From: Theocolax elegans
Lineage: Eukaryota > Arthropoda > Insecta > Hymenoptera > Cerocephalidae
Direction: 5' to 3'
DNA length: 64,000 nucleotides
Assembly: GCA_026168455.1 (NCBI GenBank)
Contig: CM047425.1
Coordinates: forward strand, 27,752,256-27,816,255
Shown one piece after another: positions 41,641-53,195 of the stretch (the stretch's first letter is position 1; the number at the start of each line of letters is the position of its first letter). The position numbers and the translations under genes were made by a program. The notes under the pieces were generated by a model. It was not told the DNA's origin, did not search any database, and saw only the letters and a list, made by a program, of their open reading frames with translations.

Positions 41641-44600
41641 TTCTGATGTATCGGATTTACTTCCGTCGCATGGCGATGCTGCTGTTACGGGTGATTTTAA
41701 TGAGCCGACTCATCATGCAGTCACATCAGTGAGCACATGTCATACGTGGCTTGATCTTTTCCTTGTTCGTGAGCCGGTACCTCATTTTAAATTCGTGAAC
41801 TCATCGGTCCCCTTCGCGGCGGACCATGATTCTATCGCAATTTATATGCAAATTATTAGACAGCCAATGACGGTGAGGAGGTATTGGACGCGTAACTTGG
41901 GGGGGGGGGGGGTCAGCCATCGTGATTTGGATTCAGTTTTTAGTAATATTTTTAATATGGGTTGGTATTCTTATTATCCACGTAGTAGATCTTGAACCTC
42001 TAGTCAAAGTGTTTTGCCTGACCAGCAATCAGATGTATTTAGTCCATTGTTGTCATTAAATATAAGTTCGAACATAGTTATAAGCATGCAATTATCTGAT
42101 CATAATTCTTTTACTCATAATGTCATCTCTAATAATACAAATTCATCAATTTCGGATACCATGTCATCACCTAATTTATTCGCCATCTCACCAAATTCAT
42201 TTAGCATGTCATCATCTAATTTATTTTCCATTTCATCTAATTCGCATATTTTTCATAATTTTCATCCAGCTAATATTTCCTCATTTCCATCTTTATATAC
42301 ACATGTTTCGGCTTATGAAGACAGATCTTATTCTGTCTCGTTGCTGATTTCTCATCTTTCGGCATCAGCCCTCTCCACATTTGATGAACTAGCACCTTGC
42401 AAGCTAATAGTCATTGGGAATAAGTATAAGCCATGGATTACAATTGAGATCAGGCTTTTAAGACTTTTTAAGTCTCACGACATATAGATGATTATGAAAG
42501 GTATAAGATTTTAAGAAATAGAGTTTCTAATATGCTTGATAGCAATAAATACAAGTACCTTTCTGATAAACTGTTGAATGCTATAGATCCTAGGGCTAAA
42601 TGGAGAGAGCTGTAAGGGTTGGGATTGGGCACTAATTTGGGTTCATCACCTCTAGAATTTTTTACCTCTAAGTAATTGAATGTCCATTATGCATATGTTT
42701 CGAATCGTCTTGCACCTCCTCCTCCATCATTTCTTGACTCATTGTTTCAGGCGAATGAAGGTGATCATATTGCTCCTGCTAGATTTGAGTTTAATACTAT
42801 TCATCCTAGAGGAGTTCAGCGTGTTCTTGGTAGAGCAACGTCGAGGGCTATGGGGACAGATGGGTTATCAATAAAAATGCTAAAACTTTTAGAATCGCAG
42901 TTAATTCCGCATTTAGTTGAAGTTTTCAACGAGATATTAATGATTGGATTTTTCCCGGAATGTTGGAAGCGAACCTTATTGTTTCCGCTGGCGAAGTCGA
43001 GCAGGATTCGGACTTGCTCTGATACTTGACCGATAGCCAAACTCTGCGAAATCTCGAAACTTTTGGAACGTTTAGTTCATTTTCAGTTGTCGTCTTATTT
43101 AGAAAACTATCGATTATTAAATCCAAGACAAGCGGGTTTTCGCAGAGGTCATAATACGCAGACTGCGCTTTTAGGGGTCCTGGATGATATTAGAAGGGCT
43201 ATACACTCCCGAATGATAACAGTCTTGGTTCTGTTCGACTTCTCAAAAGCGTTTGACTCTGTACCGCATGGACCGCTTCTGCTTAAATTGTGTAGGTTGG
43301 GTTGCACTGACATTGTTCTGAGATGGTATATCATTATTTAGTAGGTCGTACACAGGCGGTTGTGGATGATTTGGGTGGTTGTTCGGACTGGCTTGGGGTG
43401 AATTCGGGAGTGCCACAGGGCAGTGTATTGGGTCCATTATTATTCTCCATCTTCTTAAATGATTTGCCGGACGTCCTTCAATTTAGTAAATGCATGCTTT
43501 ATGCTGATGACGCCCAGGTTTATCATTCTTTTCCACCAGCGGATTTTGAAATGGGTATGCATCGAATTACACAGGATGCAAACGCGGTAGCTTCTTGGGC
43601 TGTATCAAATGGTCTTGCACTAAACGTAAACAAAACAAAGGTTATGATCCTGGGCAGTCAGGCATATGTTTCGCGAGTGGATCTGGCTATTGCTCCCCGA
43701 ATTAAGCTGTTGAATGCCCATTTGGATTACGAGAATGAGATTAAATCGTTGGGTGTTTGGTTGTCACCCACCCTAGAGTGGTCAAAGGAGGTATTGTTAA
43801 TATCGCAGGGGGTCCACGGGGTCTTAGGTTCATTGCGGTTCCATAGAAGGGCATTCTCTCAGAGCACTAGAAAATATCTCGTAGAGACGCTTATTATGCC
43901 TCATTTTGACTATGCGTGTGCTGTATATAATGATATTGATCAGGTGCGGATCCTAAGACTTCAGCGACTCCTTAATGCGTGTGAGCGATTTGTATGGGGA
44001 ACTTTGCTTAGACGGGATCATGTAACACCGTATAGATTACATTTGCGATGGCTGTCAGTTGAGTCTAGACGTTTGTATTTCATTGGATCATTGGCTTATA
44101 GTGTTATTGCTCGAAATGCACCTCATTATCTTGCTGAACATTTCACTCAAATCGACCATACAGTAGATCATCTTAGATATCCTTCCCGTTTTCCTCCTAA
44201 ACCCTTAACCTATCTTCCTTCACGTACAGAATCCTTAAATAAATCTTTTATTATAACTGCCTCTAAATTGTTAAATTCAATTCAGTTTAATTCATTCATT
44301 CCATTTGATCCATCGCACATTAATCATTTTAAAACTTCCTTATTTGAGCATCTGTTTAGACTTGACTGTTCACCCTGGGAGGACAGAGTTGTGCGTGAGA
44401 ACCTCATGTGTCCTCTGATTGTTTAATTGTAGGCCGTTGTAAGATTTGAATTTATTGTTTTATCATTATTATTATATTTTATATTATAGCTTTATTGTTA
44501 GTTTTATTTTTGCGTCGTTATAACCGATGAACGTTATTTCTTGCTATTGCGCTAATTTTTGTTATTTTTGGTATATTTATTTTTTGTATTTATGTAAATT

Positions 44601-44685
44601 CTTCAGCGATTTTTTGTAATAATGTGCTAACGAGGTTTCTACCCCTATAAACCCAATAAAGTTTTATCTATCTATCTATCTCATT
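41640..44685 (+). mobile_element. LINE copy 2, with partial endonuclease
   Basis: It starts within the apurinic endonuclease domain (GDFNEPTHHA, then TWLDLFLV and PFAADHDSIAIY; 41690-41860). It continues through a degraded linker (42014-42660) into reverse transcriptase and ends cccaataaagttttatctat with a (TCTA)n tail. A run of 12 G at 41899-41910 disrupts the 5' part. Confidence 0.88.
42676..44426 (+). pseudogene. LINE reverse transcriptase, copy 2
   Basis: It has the same motif order as copy 1, with a canonical YADDAQVYHSF site (about 43500) and GVPQGSVLGPLLFSIFLND. Disruptions are an in-frame TGA at 43027-43029 and a frameshift near 43325-43340. Codon usage and GC content differ clearly from copy 1 (AT-rich versus GC-rich), so they are separate subfamilies, not a recent duplication. 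Confidence 0.88.
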
Positions 44686-44830
44686 CTCTCTCTCTCATTC
44701 TCTCTCATTTTCACTATCTGCCTATCTGTCTCTCTATCTCTCCCTCTCAGTGTCTCTATCACTCTGTCTCATTCACTCTCACGCCAAGATAATGTTTGTC
44801 GGACGGACGGACGGACGGACGGACATTATA
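44670..44830. repeat. TC-rich tract and (GGAC)n
   Basis: CT-rich simple sequence follows the LINE tail, then about five cggacgga-type repeats at 44799-44823. Confidence 0.85.
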
Positions 44831-45780
44831 ATTTATCGTTTTTTTTAATACCTCTTAATAATTATAATAATAATTTTTTTGTCAGTAATATGAAGCATTA
44901 ACTTTTGTTACACATATTTATCATAAAATATATGTTTTAACTATTTTTCGCAAGAATTGGGGAGTTTTTACAAAATCGGTCAAAAAGATAACTTTAATAT
45001 AATGTAGATATAAATGCAACCTTGTTATATAATTATTATTTGTATATAAATGCACCTTCTTCGAAAATACAGATTTTTATAATACACTCATAAAAATATC
45101 GGTATTTAATAAAATCTATATGAAAATTGCCATTATGAAATTATGTGCCATTTAAACTAACCAATTTTCAGGTGGGAAGGGGGGGGCGGTGCTATTTGAA
45201 TGACACAGTTTACGTAATATTTTATACATAGGTACATATAAATACAATTAGTTGTAAGATTTGAACAAATTTAAGTATTTAAATAATAATTTTAAATACA
45301 TTTTTATACGTTATTGGATGTGAGAGTTAAGCTTCTGGACGGTGTATTCAACGAAAACTTGATGTCCTTTTCTCTATTCCAAGTCCTGTCAAACTGAGAG
45401 ACACTCCGATTATTCGTAAATAGTTAAAGGCACTGGTTATGTTAAATATATTTATCCTTCCAGCGTTAGCCAATATATAAATGTTATCTGACTGTTACGG
45501 CGAGGACGTGCTGGTAAGGTATACATTTCAAGAGTCATGTTTTTTTGTTGTAAATCCCATTTTATTAAAGCTGCAGTTAATTATGTGGTGGAATATGTAT
45601 TGTAGCCGACTGTTAATAATTTTTTTATATCTTTCAGCGCAAACATTTATTAAGATACGGCTATCATGATATGAGATTCGTCATAAAGATTTTCAGCGCA
45701 TGCCCCAATAGACATATGATTGCAAATTGACAGCAACTTTGCGAAAAAAATTTGTACCTGTTTATCCAAAATTTGCGTCA
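44831..45780. other. AT-rich stretch, no gene seen
   Basis: No supported ORF. One phrase, ttcagcgcaaacatttatta (45635-45654), relates to the 46.7-47.2 kb repeats. Confidence 0.4.
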
Positions 45781-45985
45781 ATGTAAGTCCTTATTTATAA
45801 TGTATGCGACAAGAGCGACACGCACAGCGTTTTGCATTAAGTAAGTACGAACGCGGCATCGAGACGACCGATCGTCAGACCGTAGCGAGACGCTAAGGAG
45901 AGCGCACGCTCTAACGGAATACACCTACGAGCTTACTGTAATAAAGTGTGTTTTTACCAAAGAATACTTTTGTGTCTTTATTCAA
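45780..45985 (+). mobile_element. Possible LTR fragment
   Basis: A GC-richer island has a TATA-like ttatttataa (45790), a region rich in cgagacgaccgatcg-type sequence, and aataaagtgtg (45940) followed by a T-rich tail. The layout resembles the R-U5 part of a short LTR. No matching second copy or clear duplication was found. Confidence 0.3.
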
Positions 45986-46700
45986 GATTACCCAAAGACA
46001 TAATATTATTTATTATAAATTTGCTTCAAATCATTTACATGAAAATAGTGACAGCAAATTTATATAAAATTAAAGTCAATTGTTGCATAAAATTATTACT
46101 TTTTAAATAGCAAGTATTGCTATAAATGTGCTTTTATTTTGTTGAAATAATATTTTAAGTAAATATAATAGAATACTTATATTATTTTTGTGTAACTAGA
46201 TCGCACGTCGCATCGACACAACTAGTAAATGTGTTAGACTCTTAAAATTGCAAAAAAAGTAATAAAACTTAAAATACTTCACAAAAACACAGATTTTCTT
46301 GAATAAAAAATACATTGAAATTATTATTTTCATGATTGCAAAATAGCAACAAATTATCATCAAATCTTGTTGCAATATACTGCACTATGTAAGCATTTAC
46401 TGATTTAATTTTGCTACCAATTTGCTGAAAAAGATTATGATATATTTCTTAGCAAATATATACCAAAATTATATCAACTCGTGCAGCAGAGTTAAATAAC
46501 AAATTAATCTAAATCTGCGTCCTTATTCGTTAGCAAATTTATAGCAATTATTTGTTGCAACTTATTTTTACAATTTTACATAAAATTTAGGTACACGTCA
46601 CTATTATGTAATGTCTTGTTAGCAAGTTTAACACAAGTTGTTTTCAAAAATTGTGTAGCAAGTTTTAACGAAGTTTTGTCTGTGCAGTTCTGTCTATTGG
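45986..46700. other. AT-rich stretch, no gene seen
   Basis: Short phrases with gcaaatttat and tagcaa recur, but I see no regular unit. Confidence 0.35.
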
Positions 46701-47210
46701 GGTGCTTATCTAATGATGCTGCAGCCGTTTTTAGTTTATTTTTCATTTGGTTTTTAGTGTTTTATAACTTTCAGGGTTTCAGAAGTTTTATTATAATTTC
46801 TATTTTTTTTCAATATTTGATGTGATAGATATACATTTTTGGTACTCATTTACAATATTATATGTTGCAGCCGGTTTTCAATCATATTTTAATGATTTAC
46901 AGCGCAAACATTTTCAATTATTTAATATACTTAATTTCAATGTTTCAGTAGTAGTAACATTTCAATATTTTTTCTCATATTTTAAAATTTTTTTTTATAA
47001 TTGATGTAATAAGTACAAATTTTTTTTATTATTTACCATATTATATGTTGCAACCGAGTTCCAGTCATATTTTAATGATTTCCGGCGTAAACATTTATTA
47101 ATTATTTTATATCTTTAATTTCAACAATTTAGTAGTAATATTTCAATGTTTTTTCTCATACTTCCAATATTTTATATACATTTTTTTCTAATCATTTACA
47201 ATATTTCTTG
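46700..47210. repeat. ~185-bp tandem repeat, about 2.5 diverged copies
   Basis: The phrase ttatatgttgca(g/a)ccg, then catattttaatgattt(a/c)c(a/g)gcg, then agtagtaata/acatttcaat occurs at about 46857 and 47041, with partial copies near 46720 and 45560. Confidence 0.6.
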
Positions 47211-48399
47211 AAATACTATGTTTTTAGTGTAAATTTTGTGTTTGTTTTTTAATTTATCACTTTCTATTTTGGCATATTTAGTAGTAATATTTTAAAATTT
47301 GTTCTACTTCTATTCCATTCTAATAGATACCAACTTGTTTATACGAGTGTCCTTGTGATTTGTTAATTATCATTGCGAAACCTAATCGTATAGGAAATTG
47401 TTTCCGGCGAAAGTTGAATGGTATTTCTTCTTTAGATAGTGAAAAAGTGATTCTTGGTATTAAAACTAATTTTCCAACTTTTTTTTCGCTTATAATTTCT
47501 GCTTTAATTACATATTTCATAAGTTTTTTACTAATAACCGTGTTCCATTAAAGAGACCTTCATTCACATTTAAATTTTTCGAAGAATTACTATTGCACCC
47601 ACTTTTAACTGTAATTTATGAGGAAGAAGTCCATTAGGTGGAAGCGAATTAAGAAATTCTGTAGGTAACATAACATCTAAATTTTCTCCATTGTCATCTT
47701 CTGCTGTATCTATATTTTAATATTCAATAGTTTGCCCTTCCATTATAGTTAATATTTTGTTATTAATTTTAATTACGTCATTATTTGTGGGGGCCAATAT
47801 AACTTTATCATTTAAATCTTCATCATTTATTTTTATTTTATTTTCAAAAGATTCTGCAATGATATCATTTTCTTTTGTTATTAAATCAACTGGGATTTCA
47901 AGTAGTTCCTTTTCTTCTTCATATACATTTGAACGTTTACGTTCATGTACGTTTAATAACCATTGCCTAAAGTAATTGTTTTTATTGTCACTCGAAGATT
48001 TTCATTTATTGTCATGTGTATAAAATTCGGCCATAAGTAGCTGTTTTTAACTGAATTTTCAATAACTTTAGTACGACTGCCATGTAGGATAACTGGTAAT
48101 GTTTGCCTAAAATCACATGAAAGAACTAACATTTTACCATCATATATTTTTTTATTATTACATATATCTTGAAACAGACGATTGACTGCTTCAAAGGCAT
48201 ATTTTGATGTCATCGATATTTCATCCCATATTATAATTTGAACTGCTTGTAATTTTTTACCATCTATTGAATTAGATTTAATGTTACATGTAGTACATTC
48301 TGTGATATTAAGTGGTAATTGAAATGTTGTGTGCACTGTTTTTCCGGTATGTAATAAATTGGCTGCAATTCCTGTCCAAGCAACACATAAAAATTAACT

Positions 48400-48831
48400 T
48401 CGTGAGAGGCCAATATTATTATATTCATATACATATTGCCGAACGATAAAATTTTGTATCATATAACTCGCGACACGGTCTAACACGTCGCACCCTGGCT
48501 GGTGGTTTTTCCCACCACCAGAGGGAGACGACTATCTCTCTACACTCGTTGGAGAAATCGTCGTCTCTTTTCTATATATATAGCCGCAGAACATCTTGCT
48601 GGCGTCGCAGATCATCTTGCGACAGGCGTCTAAGGTAGAATCTCCAGTTCCTTACTGAGGAGTCCAAGCTGGAGTTCGAGGACGAAACGCCTTTAATTAT
48701 TTTGAGAAGGCCGTGCTCTGGGAAATTCCACCAACCATAGTGGACACCGAGTACAACCTACTTTATTCAAAAGTGCCTACTTTATTCAAAAGCAAAGGAT
48801 TTAGTTCGTGAGAGGCCGATATTATTATATT
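48400..48831 (+). mobile_element. Retrozyme-like retroelement with hammerhead, copy 2
   Basis: It is flanked by cataaaaattaact at 48386-48399 and 48832-48845, a duplication of at least 11 bp and up to 14 bp. It shares the 6717-7179 sequence at high identity but starts at a different point of the unit (ttcgtgagagg, which in copy 1 is internal) and ends just past that point again. It is therefore about 1.07 units long and circularly permuted. It differs from copy 1 by a ~15-bp internal duplication of cctactttattcaaaag (48767-48800). It is inserted in the helicase gene of a Helitron, antisense to it. Confidence 0.88.
48624..48692 (+). ncRNA. Hammerhead ribozyme, type III (copy 2)
   Basis: The sequence is identical to 7029-7097 in all core and stem positions: AGGCGTC, TAAGG/CCTTA, CTGAGGA, GTCC/GGAC, GAAACGCCT. 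Predicted cleavage is after C48630. Conservation of the ribozyme in two separate copies supports function at the time of insertion. Confidence 0.92.
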
Positions 48832-49658
48832 CATAAAAATTAACTGTTTGAGAATTTTAAGTAGTCTATTAAAACGTTTAGTAAATAACTTTTCCACATC
48901 CTCCTGGTCCATCAATAAAAACATTCTTTTTCTCTTCAATTTTCAAATACTGCACGACAGAATCAAAAATGTCTTTGATGATGTTTTTAAAGAATTTACT
49001 TTGACTTCTAATTCAGTAAATGTGCAATTTTTGTTGTATGATGTTGATGTATCATCATTTTCTTCTATAAATGTTGATATAAAGGATAGTTTTAAATCAT
49101 TTAAAGAATATCCATTAGATTGTAAATTCTTATGAATAATATTTAATGCTATGTTTTCACCAACATTTTGATCATATTTTGGGTGATAAAAAAAGTATTC
49201 ATATTTTTCATATAAATCTCTTGCATAAATGAGATTGTGAAAAATACAAATATATGCAAATGATTCGCAAAGAGAGGTAGGAAACTGTAATGTGCTGCTT
49301 CTTCCAAACATCTAGCCCATTCTTTATCTTCATATACCAAGTGTCTAGCTATAGCAGCTTCATAAAATGTAGAATACATTATACCATCAACAGTACGTAA
49401 ATCTTGAAATGATGATGCTCCTTTGACATGTAAAAGTAATAATCTTATAAAATATCATGCGCGATCTTTTGGATAGACCAAATACATTCTGCTCAATATA
49501 GGTTTATTTGTTTTCTTTCTTTTACTCCATGTTTTTGAATTATTATGAAATACATAATGTAATGGTATTTTGGAATATAAATAATTTTGTGCTACAGAAT
49601 CGATTTCATTTAATTTAATATATGCTGTTAATGTAGTTTCTACATTTTTGTTTAATAT

Positions 49659-50526
49659 TTAATTTTCTTTCCCTTTTTTAAAATATACTTCTTGTTCATC
49701 TTCATTGTGAATAGCTAATCGTACTACGATATGTGAAAGTTCATGTAAAGGGTATTCTAATAGTTTATGCATAGCTTCTGGTGGACATAAATATCTTGCA
49801 TTAAGGTACTGCTTAATCTCATCATATTCGTATTCATTGCTTTCAATATTTTTATTATAAATTAATTTAGAATCGTCTTTTATTCTGATACTTGCATCAC
49901 GTATTTCAGCATATGCGCAGTCATGTCCTGTACAACAATATTTGAACAAGTATTTTATACATTGTACTGTTGAACATACTTCGAAGTTAATGTGACAATT
50001 AAATTTTAACAGTAAATAAGGATTGTATGGAACAACAAAACGATTATCAGCTACTTTATTGTAATATTTACCTTTATAATTGATTTTTTATCATAATTTC
50101 TTCGTAAGTAAAATGGATATCCTGATGAATTAAAAGTTGTTTTGTTATATATTTTGGAAAATTTTTCATACATTTTGAGTCTTTATTCATGCAAGGTGAA
50201 CTCATGTTCTGTTCTCCACAAGGTCCATGAATCATAAATTGTTTTGGAGTATTATACAACCGTGGATAGATATTTTTATTTGGAATTTCTGCATTTATGA
50301 GTTTATCAACTTTTTCTGGAGTATTGACTTTATAATTTTAAAAAATAATAGCATATGCATGTGAGGATGTCCACGTTTTTAAAATTCGATAACGTAAGTG
50401 TAAGTTTACACCTTGTTTAACTACCAATTCTTTAAATTCTTTTACTTTTTGATGAAATACTTTAACTACTATAACTGGTCTATCAACAATTATAAAATTC
50501 TTTACCTTTCGTATATTCAAAAGCAA
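49659..50526 (-). pseudogene. Helitron Rep (HUH endonuclease) remnants
   Basis: The HUH signature is visible as GHPHMHMLLFF in one minus-strand frame at about 50342-50380. Following pieces read MIHGPCGEQN with NMSSPCMNKDSKCMKNFPK (50259-50074) and CCTGHDCAYAEI with EIKQYLNARYLCPPEAMHKL and EYPLHELSH (49949-49659). All are standard Rep/helicase linker wording. Frameshifts break the region. The Rep domain nicks and joins DNA in intact elements. Confidence 0.8.
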
Positions 50527-51100
50527 AATGCTTAGTATTACAATGTTTACAAGTTTCAGTCATAGAACCTAAATTGTATTGATAATTATTTTCTCATCAA
50601 AATCTACATTTGCTATTCGGCCTACTATTTTGGACTTGCAGACTAATTTTAAACTCTGTTCATTTTTAATTAAGATACGATTTTTTAATACTTTAAAATG
50701 TATATTTTCTTTCGTAATAATTGATTCATCATATACGTTATGAAATTTTCCATCATCAATTTTTAATTTTTTAAGTAATATAATTGGAATTTTCATGTCG
50801 TTTATCACTTTTCATACGTTTGCGTCTTTTTAAATTTTTTTTAAAGGGATTTGCACTAATTTATGAATATCTTTTTTTTTATTCTCATTTAATATTTTTG
50901 TTTTTAATTTTTTATTTTCCTTTTTATCATATTGATCAGTATTGTCTTTATAATAAGCTTCTTTTTTTCGCTTATTTTTTATTTCGTCACTATTCATAGT
51001 TTGCTCTTTCAACATGGTTTACTGTTTTCTTTTTAATCGTTTCTTCTTTATTTTGTCATCATTACTATTTCTACTTTTTATATAAGCTTCTTTTTTTCGC
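50527..51100 (-). other. Decayed Helitron N-terminal region
   Basis: Lys/Asn-rich minus-strand frames (50569-50808, 50830-51015) repeat EIK..R.KEA.YK-type wording also found at 51600-51700. There is no identifiable domain. Confidence 0.4.
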
Positions 51101-51561
51101 TAATAAAAAGAAGGCTTTATTGATCTCTACGAACATAGTTTTTGCTTTTGCCGAAGTTTCGGACGTTTTTTTAACCGTCCCTTTTCAAGGCAATAAAAAA
51201 AGACGTAGAGATACTAATCACATCCTTAGAGTCAATATTGTCATCTCCAATCGCACAACACCCACACAGTCGCAAAAACCTCTACTCAACGCGTTTATGA
51301 ATACCTCCCCGAAGGGAGTCCTTTTTTTATCTATTGTAAAGAACTCCCTTCGGGGAGGTCTTCATAAACGCGTTGAGTGGAGGTTTTTGCGACTGTGTGT
51401 GGGTATTGTGCAATTGGAGATGACAATATTGACTCCAGGATGTGATTAGTATCTCTACGCCTTTTTTATTGCCTTGAAAGGGGACGGTTAAAAAAACGTC
51501 CGAAACGTCGGCAAAAGCAACACCTATGTTCGTAGAAATCAATGAAGCCTTCTTTTTATTA
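51101..51561. mobile_element. 461-bp near-perfect palindromic MITE inside the Helitron
   Basis: The ends taataaaaagaaggctt and aagccttctttttatta pair. Arms of about 220 bp meet at about 51330 (gactcccttcgg-type inner ends). The arms contain matching open frames on both strands only because the element is a palindrome. Confidence 0.88.
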
Positions 51562-52064
51562 ACACATTCTGGATGAACGATAATTTCGTTTTTTCGCAAT
51601 ACTTCTTTTTCTCGTTCAGTTTTTATTTCGCTACTATTCATTGTTTGCTTTTTTAACGTGGTTTTCTGTTTTCTCTTTAGTTGTTTTTCTTCCATTTTGC
51701 AATCATTACTATTTTTACTTCGTATATAAGTTTCTTTTTTCGTAATGCTTCTTTTTCTCGTACAGATTTTATTTCACCATTATTCCTTCCATTGTTTCCT
51801 TTTTCAACATGGAATGCTGTTTTCTGTTTAGTTGATTTTCTTCTTCATCATTAAATAGTTTATTTTTATTTTCTCGATAATATGAACTATAAGTTTGGAT
51901 TTCACAGTCGGTTTACATTGCAGCAATAGAATCAACACAATTGATTTTATTTTTACTATATAATTTCATCATTTTTTGTTGTTCAAAAATTAGTTTTTGT
52001 TGAAAATTTTGTTCTATTATTTTCGTTTCTTCTGCAGTGATATTTTTAATAAATGGAAACGCAT
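51562..52064. other. Decayed Helitron segment, no domain recognised
   Basis: Lys-rich frames continue the 50.8-51.0 kb composition. No motif. Confidence 0.35.
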
Positions 52065-52544
52065 TTAAGAAATATCAAAGTTTAAAATACATGGGCATAA
52101 ATTGAATACAATAGAGACAGCAAAAGCTATTGCAAAAATTCCGCAATCATAGCTATTACTTTGAAATTGTACGGTTTCAAAAACAATTTTTAATCGTCGA
52201 CTATCTGGAAATAATCTGTTGATGTAAATTTTATGTTCATCTTGCAAACATTTAGCATTAAAACTATCATAAATGTGTACCGTTCCATTATTGTAATACA
52301 TACAAATTCAATCCCCTTTTTCATAATTTCCAGAAAATAATAATTGAATGTATTCTTTATTCATTGGAACCGATTTATTATTATATGGTTTTTGAACCAA
52401 AATAGTTGATTGCATATTGAATGGAGTACATGATTTGAAAATGTTACTAAATTCTAATATGTGCTCATCATTTAACATAGAAGCATCGCCGCTATGTGCT
52501 CCAATCCCTTTTACAATTAATTTTTGTTCTTCCGTTAAACCCAT
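52065..52544 (-). pseudogene. Ulp1-like (C48) cysteine protease of the Helitron
   Basis: One frame over 52544-52065 carries LNDEHILEFSNIF, YNNGTVHIYDSFNAKCL and FQSNSYDCGIFAIAFAVSI, the last holding the catalytic Cys. A TGA at 52308-52310 falls in the place where the family has its His-Trp pair, so both the reading frame and the catalytic His are lost there. Protease domains like this accompany some animal Helitrons. The role in transposition is not known. Confidence 0.65.
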
Positions 52545-53182
52545 TATAAAGACTGTTTAATCTACAAAATGATTCATTGTTAGAATAATAGTATTAATAA
52601 ATTGTTTAAATTGATTAATAATTATTATAATTTTTATATTTTTCTAAACGATTATTTAATAGTCCTTTATAAAGCTGAAAACAATAAAATATAAATTAGT
52701 AGAAAATAATATTTATAACAAAGTACTTTAGTTTAGTGAACTAAACATAATTAATATAAATTTAATATTTTTTTCATAAATACTAACATAATGCATATCA
52801 CTTAATTTTAAGTAATGAGAAATTGCGCCCCTTGAAGCAATAGGTACCGATTATAGACTGAACAATATAACAATAATTACAATTGGATTAAAATAAAAAT
52901 TTATAATAAACCTTGACAGAAATTTGTAATAAACTTAAATTTATATAAATTGTGTTAATAATTTTCATTTTTAGTGTCTATAGAAATCCACTTGGCTATG
53001 TAAGAAGACGACATGTCCTTTTAATGATTAATTTGATACCAAAAGTCATTTATTATGAGGTCCACTTTGGACCGCTGGACCAAAAATGAGTTGTCCCAGA
53101 TTTTTCAACTAGTTTTACTTATAGTTACTTGAAGAATTTCATGTTTTAATTTTAAGCACGTTTACGAATTATATTTTTGAAT
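52545..53182. other. AT-rich stretch, no gene seen
   Basis: No supported feature. Confidence 0.4.
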
Positions 53183-53195
53183 ATTGTGTTATTTT

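Larger units (their letters stand above)
47320..49379 (-). pseudogene. Helitron PIF1-like helicase remnants
   Basis: From 5' to 3' on the minus strand: an EAAIARHLVYEDKEWARCLEEA segment (about 49360); a Walker A, FIDGPGGCGK (about 48890); HTGKTVHTTFQLP (about 48330); the DEIS box in IIIWDEISMTS; SCDFRQTLPVILHGSR (about 48100); and near 47350-47500 FNFRRKQFPIRLGFAMIINK SQGHS (motif VI region). Frameshifts, stops and the retrozyme insertion separate the parts. The helicase in intact Helitrons unwinds DNA during rolling-circle transposition. Confidence 0.82.
47300..52544 (-). mobile_element. Helitron, autonomous type, heavily decayed
   Basis: Rep and PIF1-like helicase parts, plus a Ulp1-like protease part, are spread over the minus strand in the expected direction. 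Two later insertions interrupt it: the hammerhead element (48400-48831) and a palindrome (51101-51561). I could not identify the exact 5' TC and 3' CTRR termini. Confidence 0.8.

Noticed and set aside
44799..44825. (GGAC)n block
   Set aside because: Plain short tandem repeat next to other simple sequence.
51120..51695. Similar ORFs on both strands
   Set aside because: They are mirror products of the palindromic MITE.
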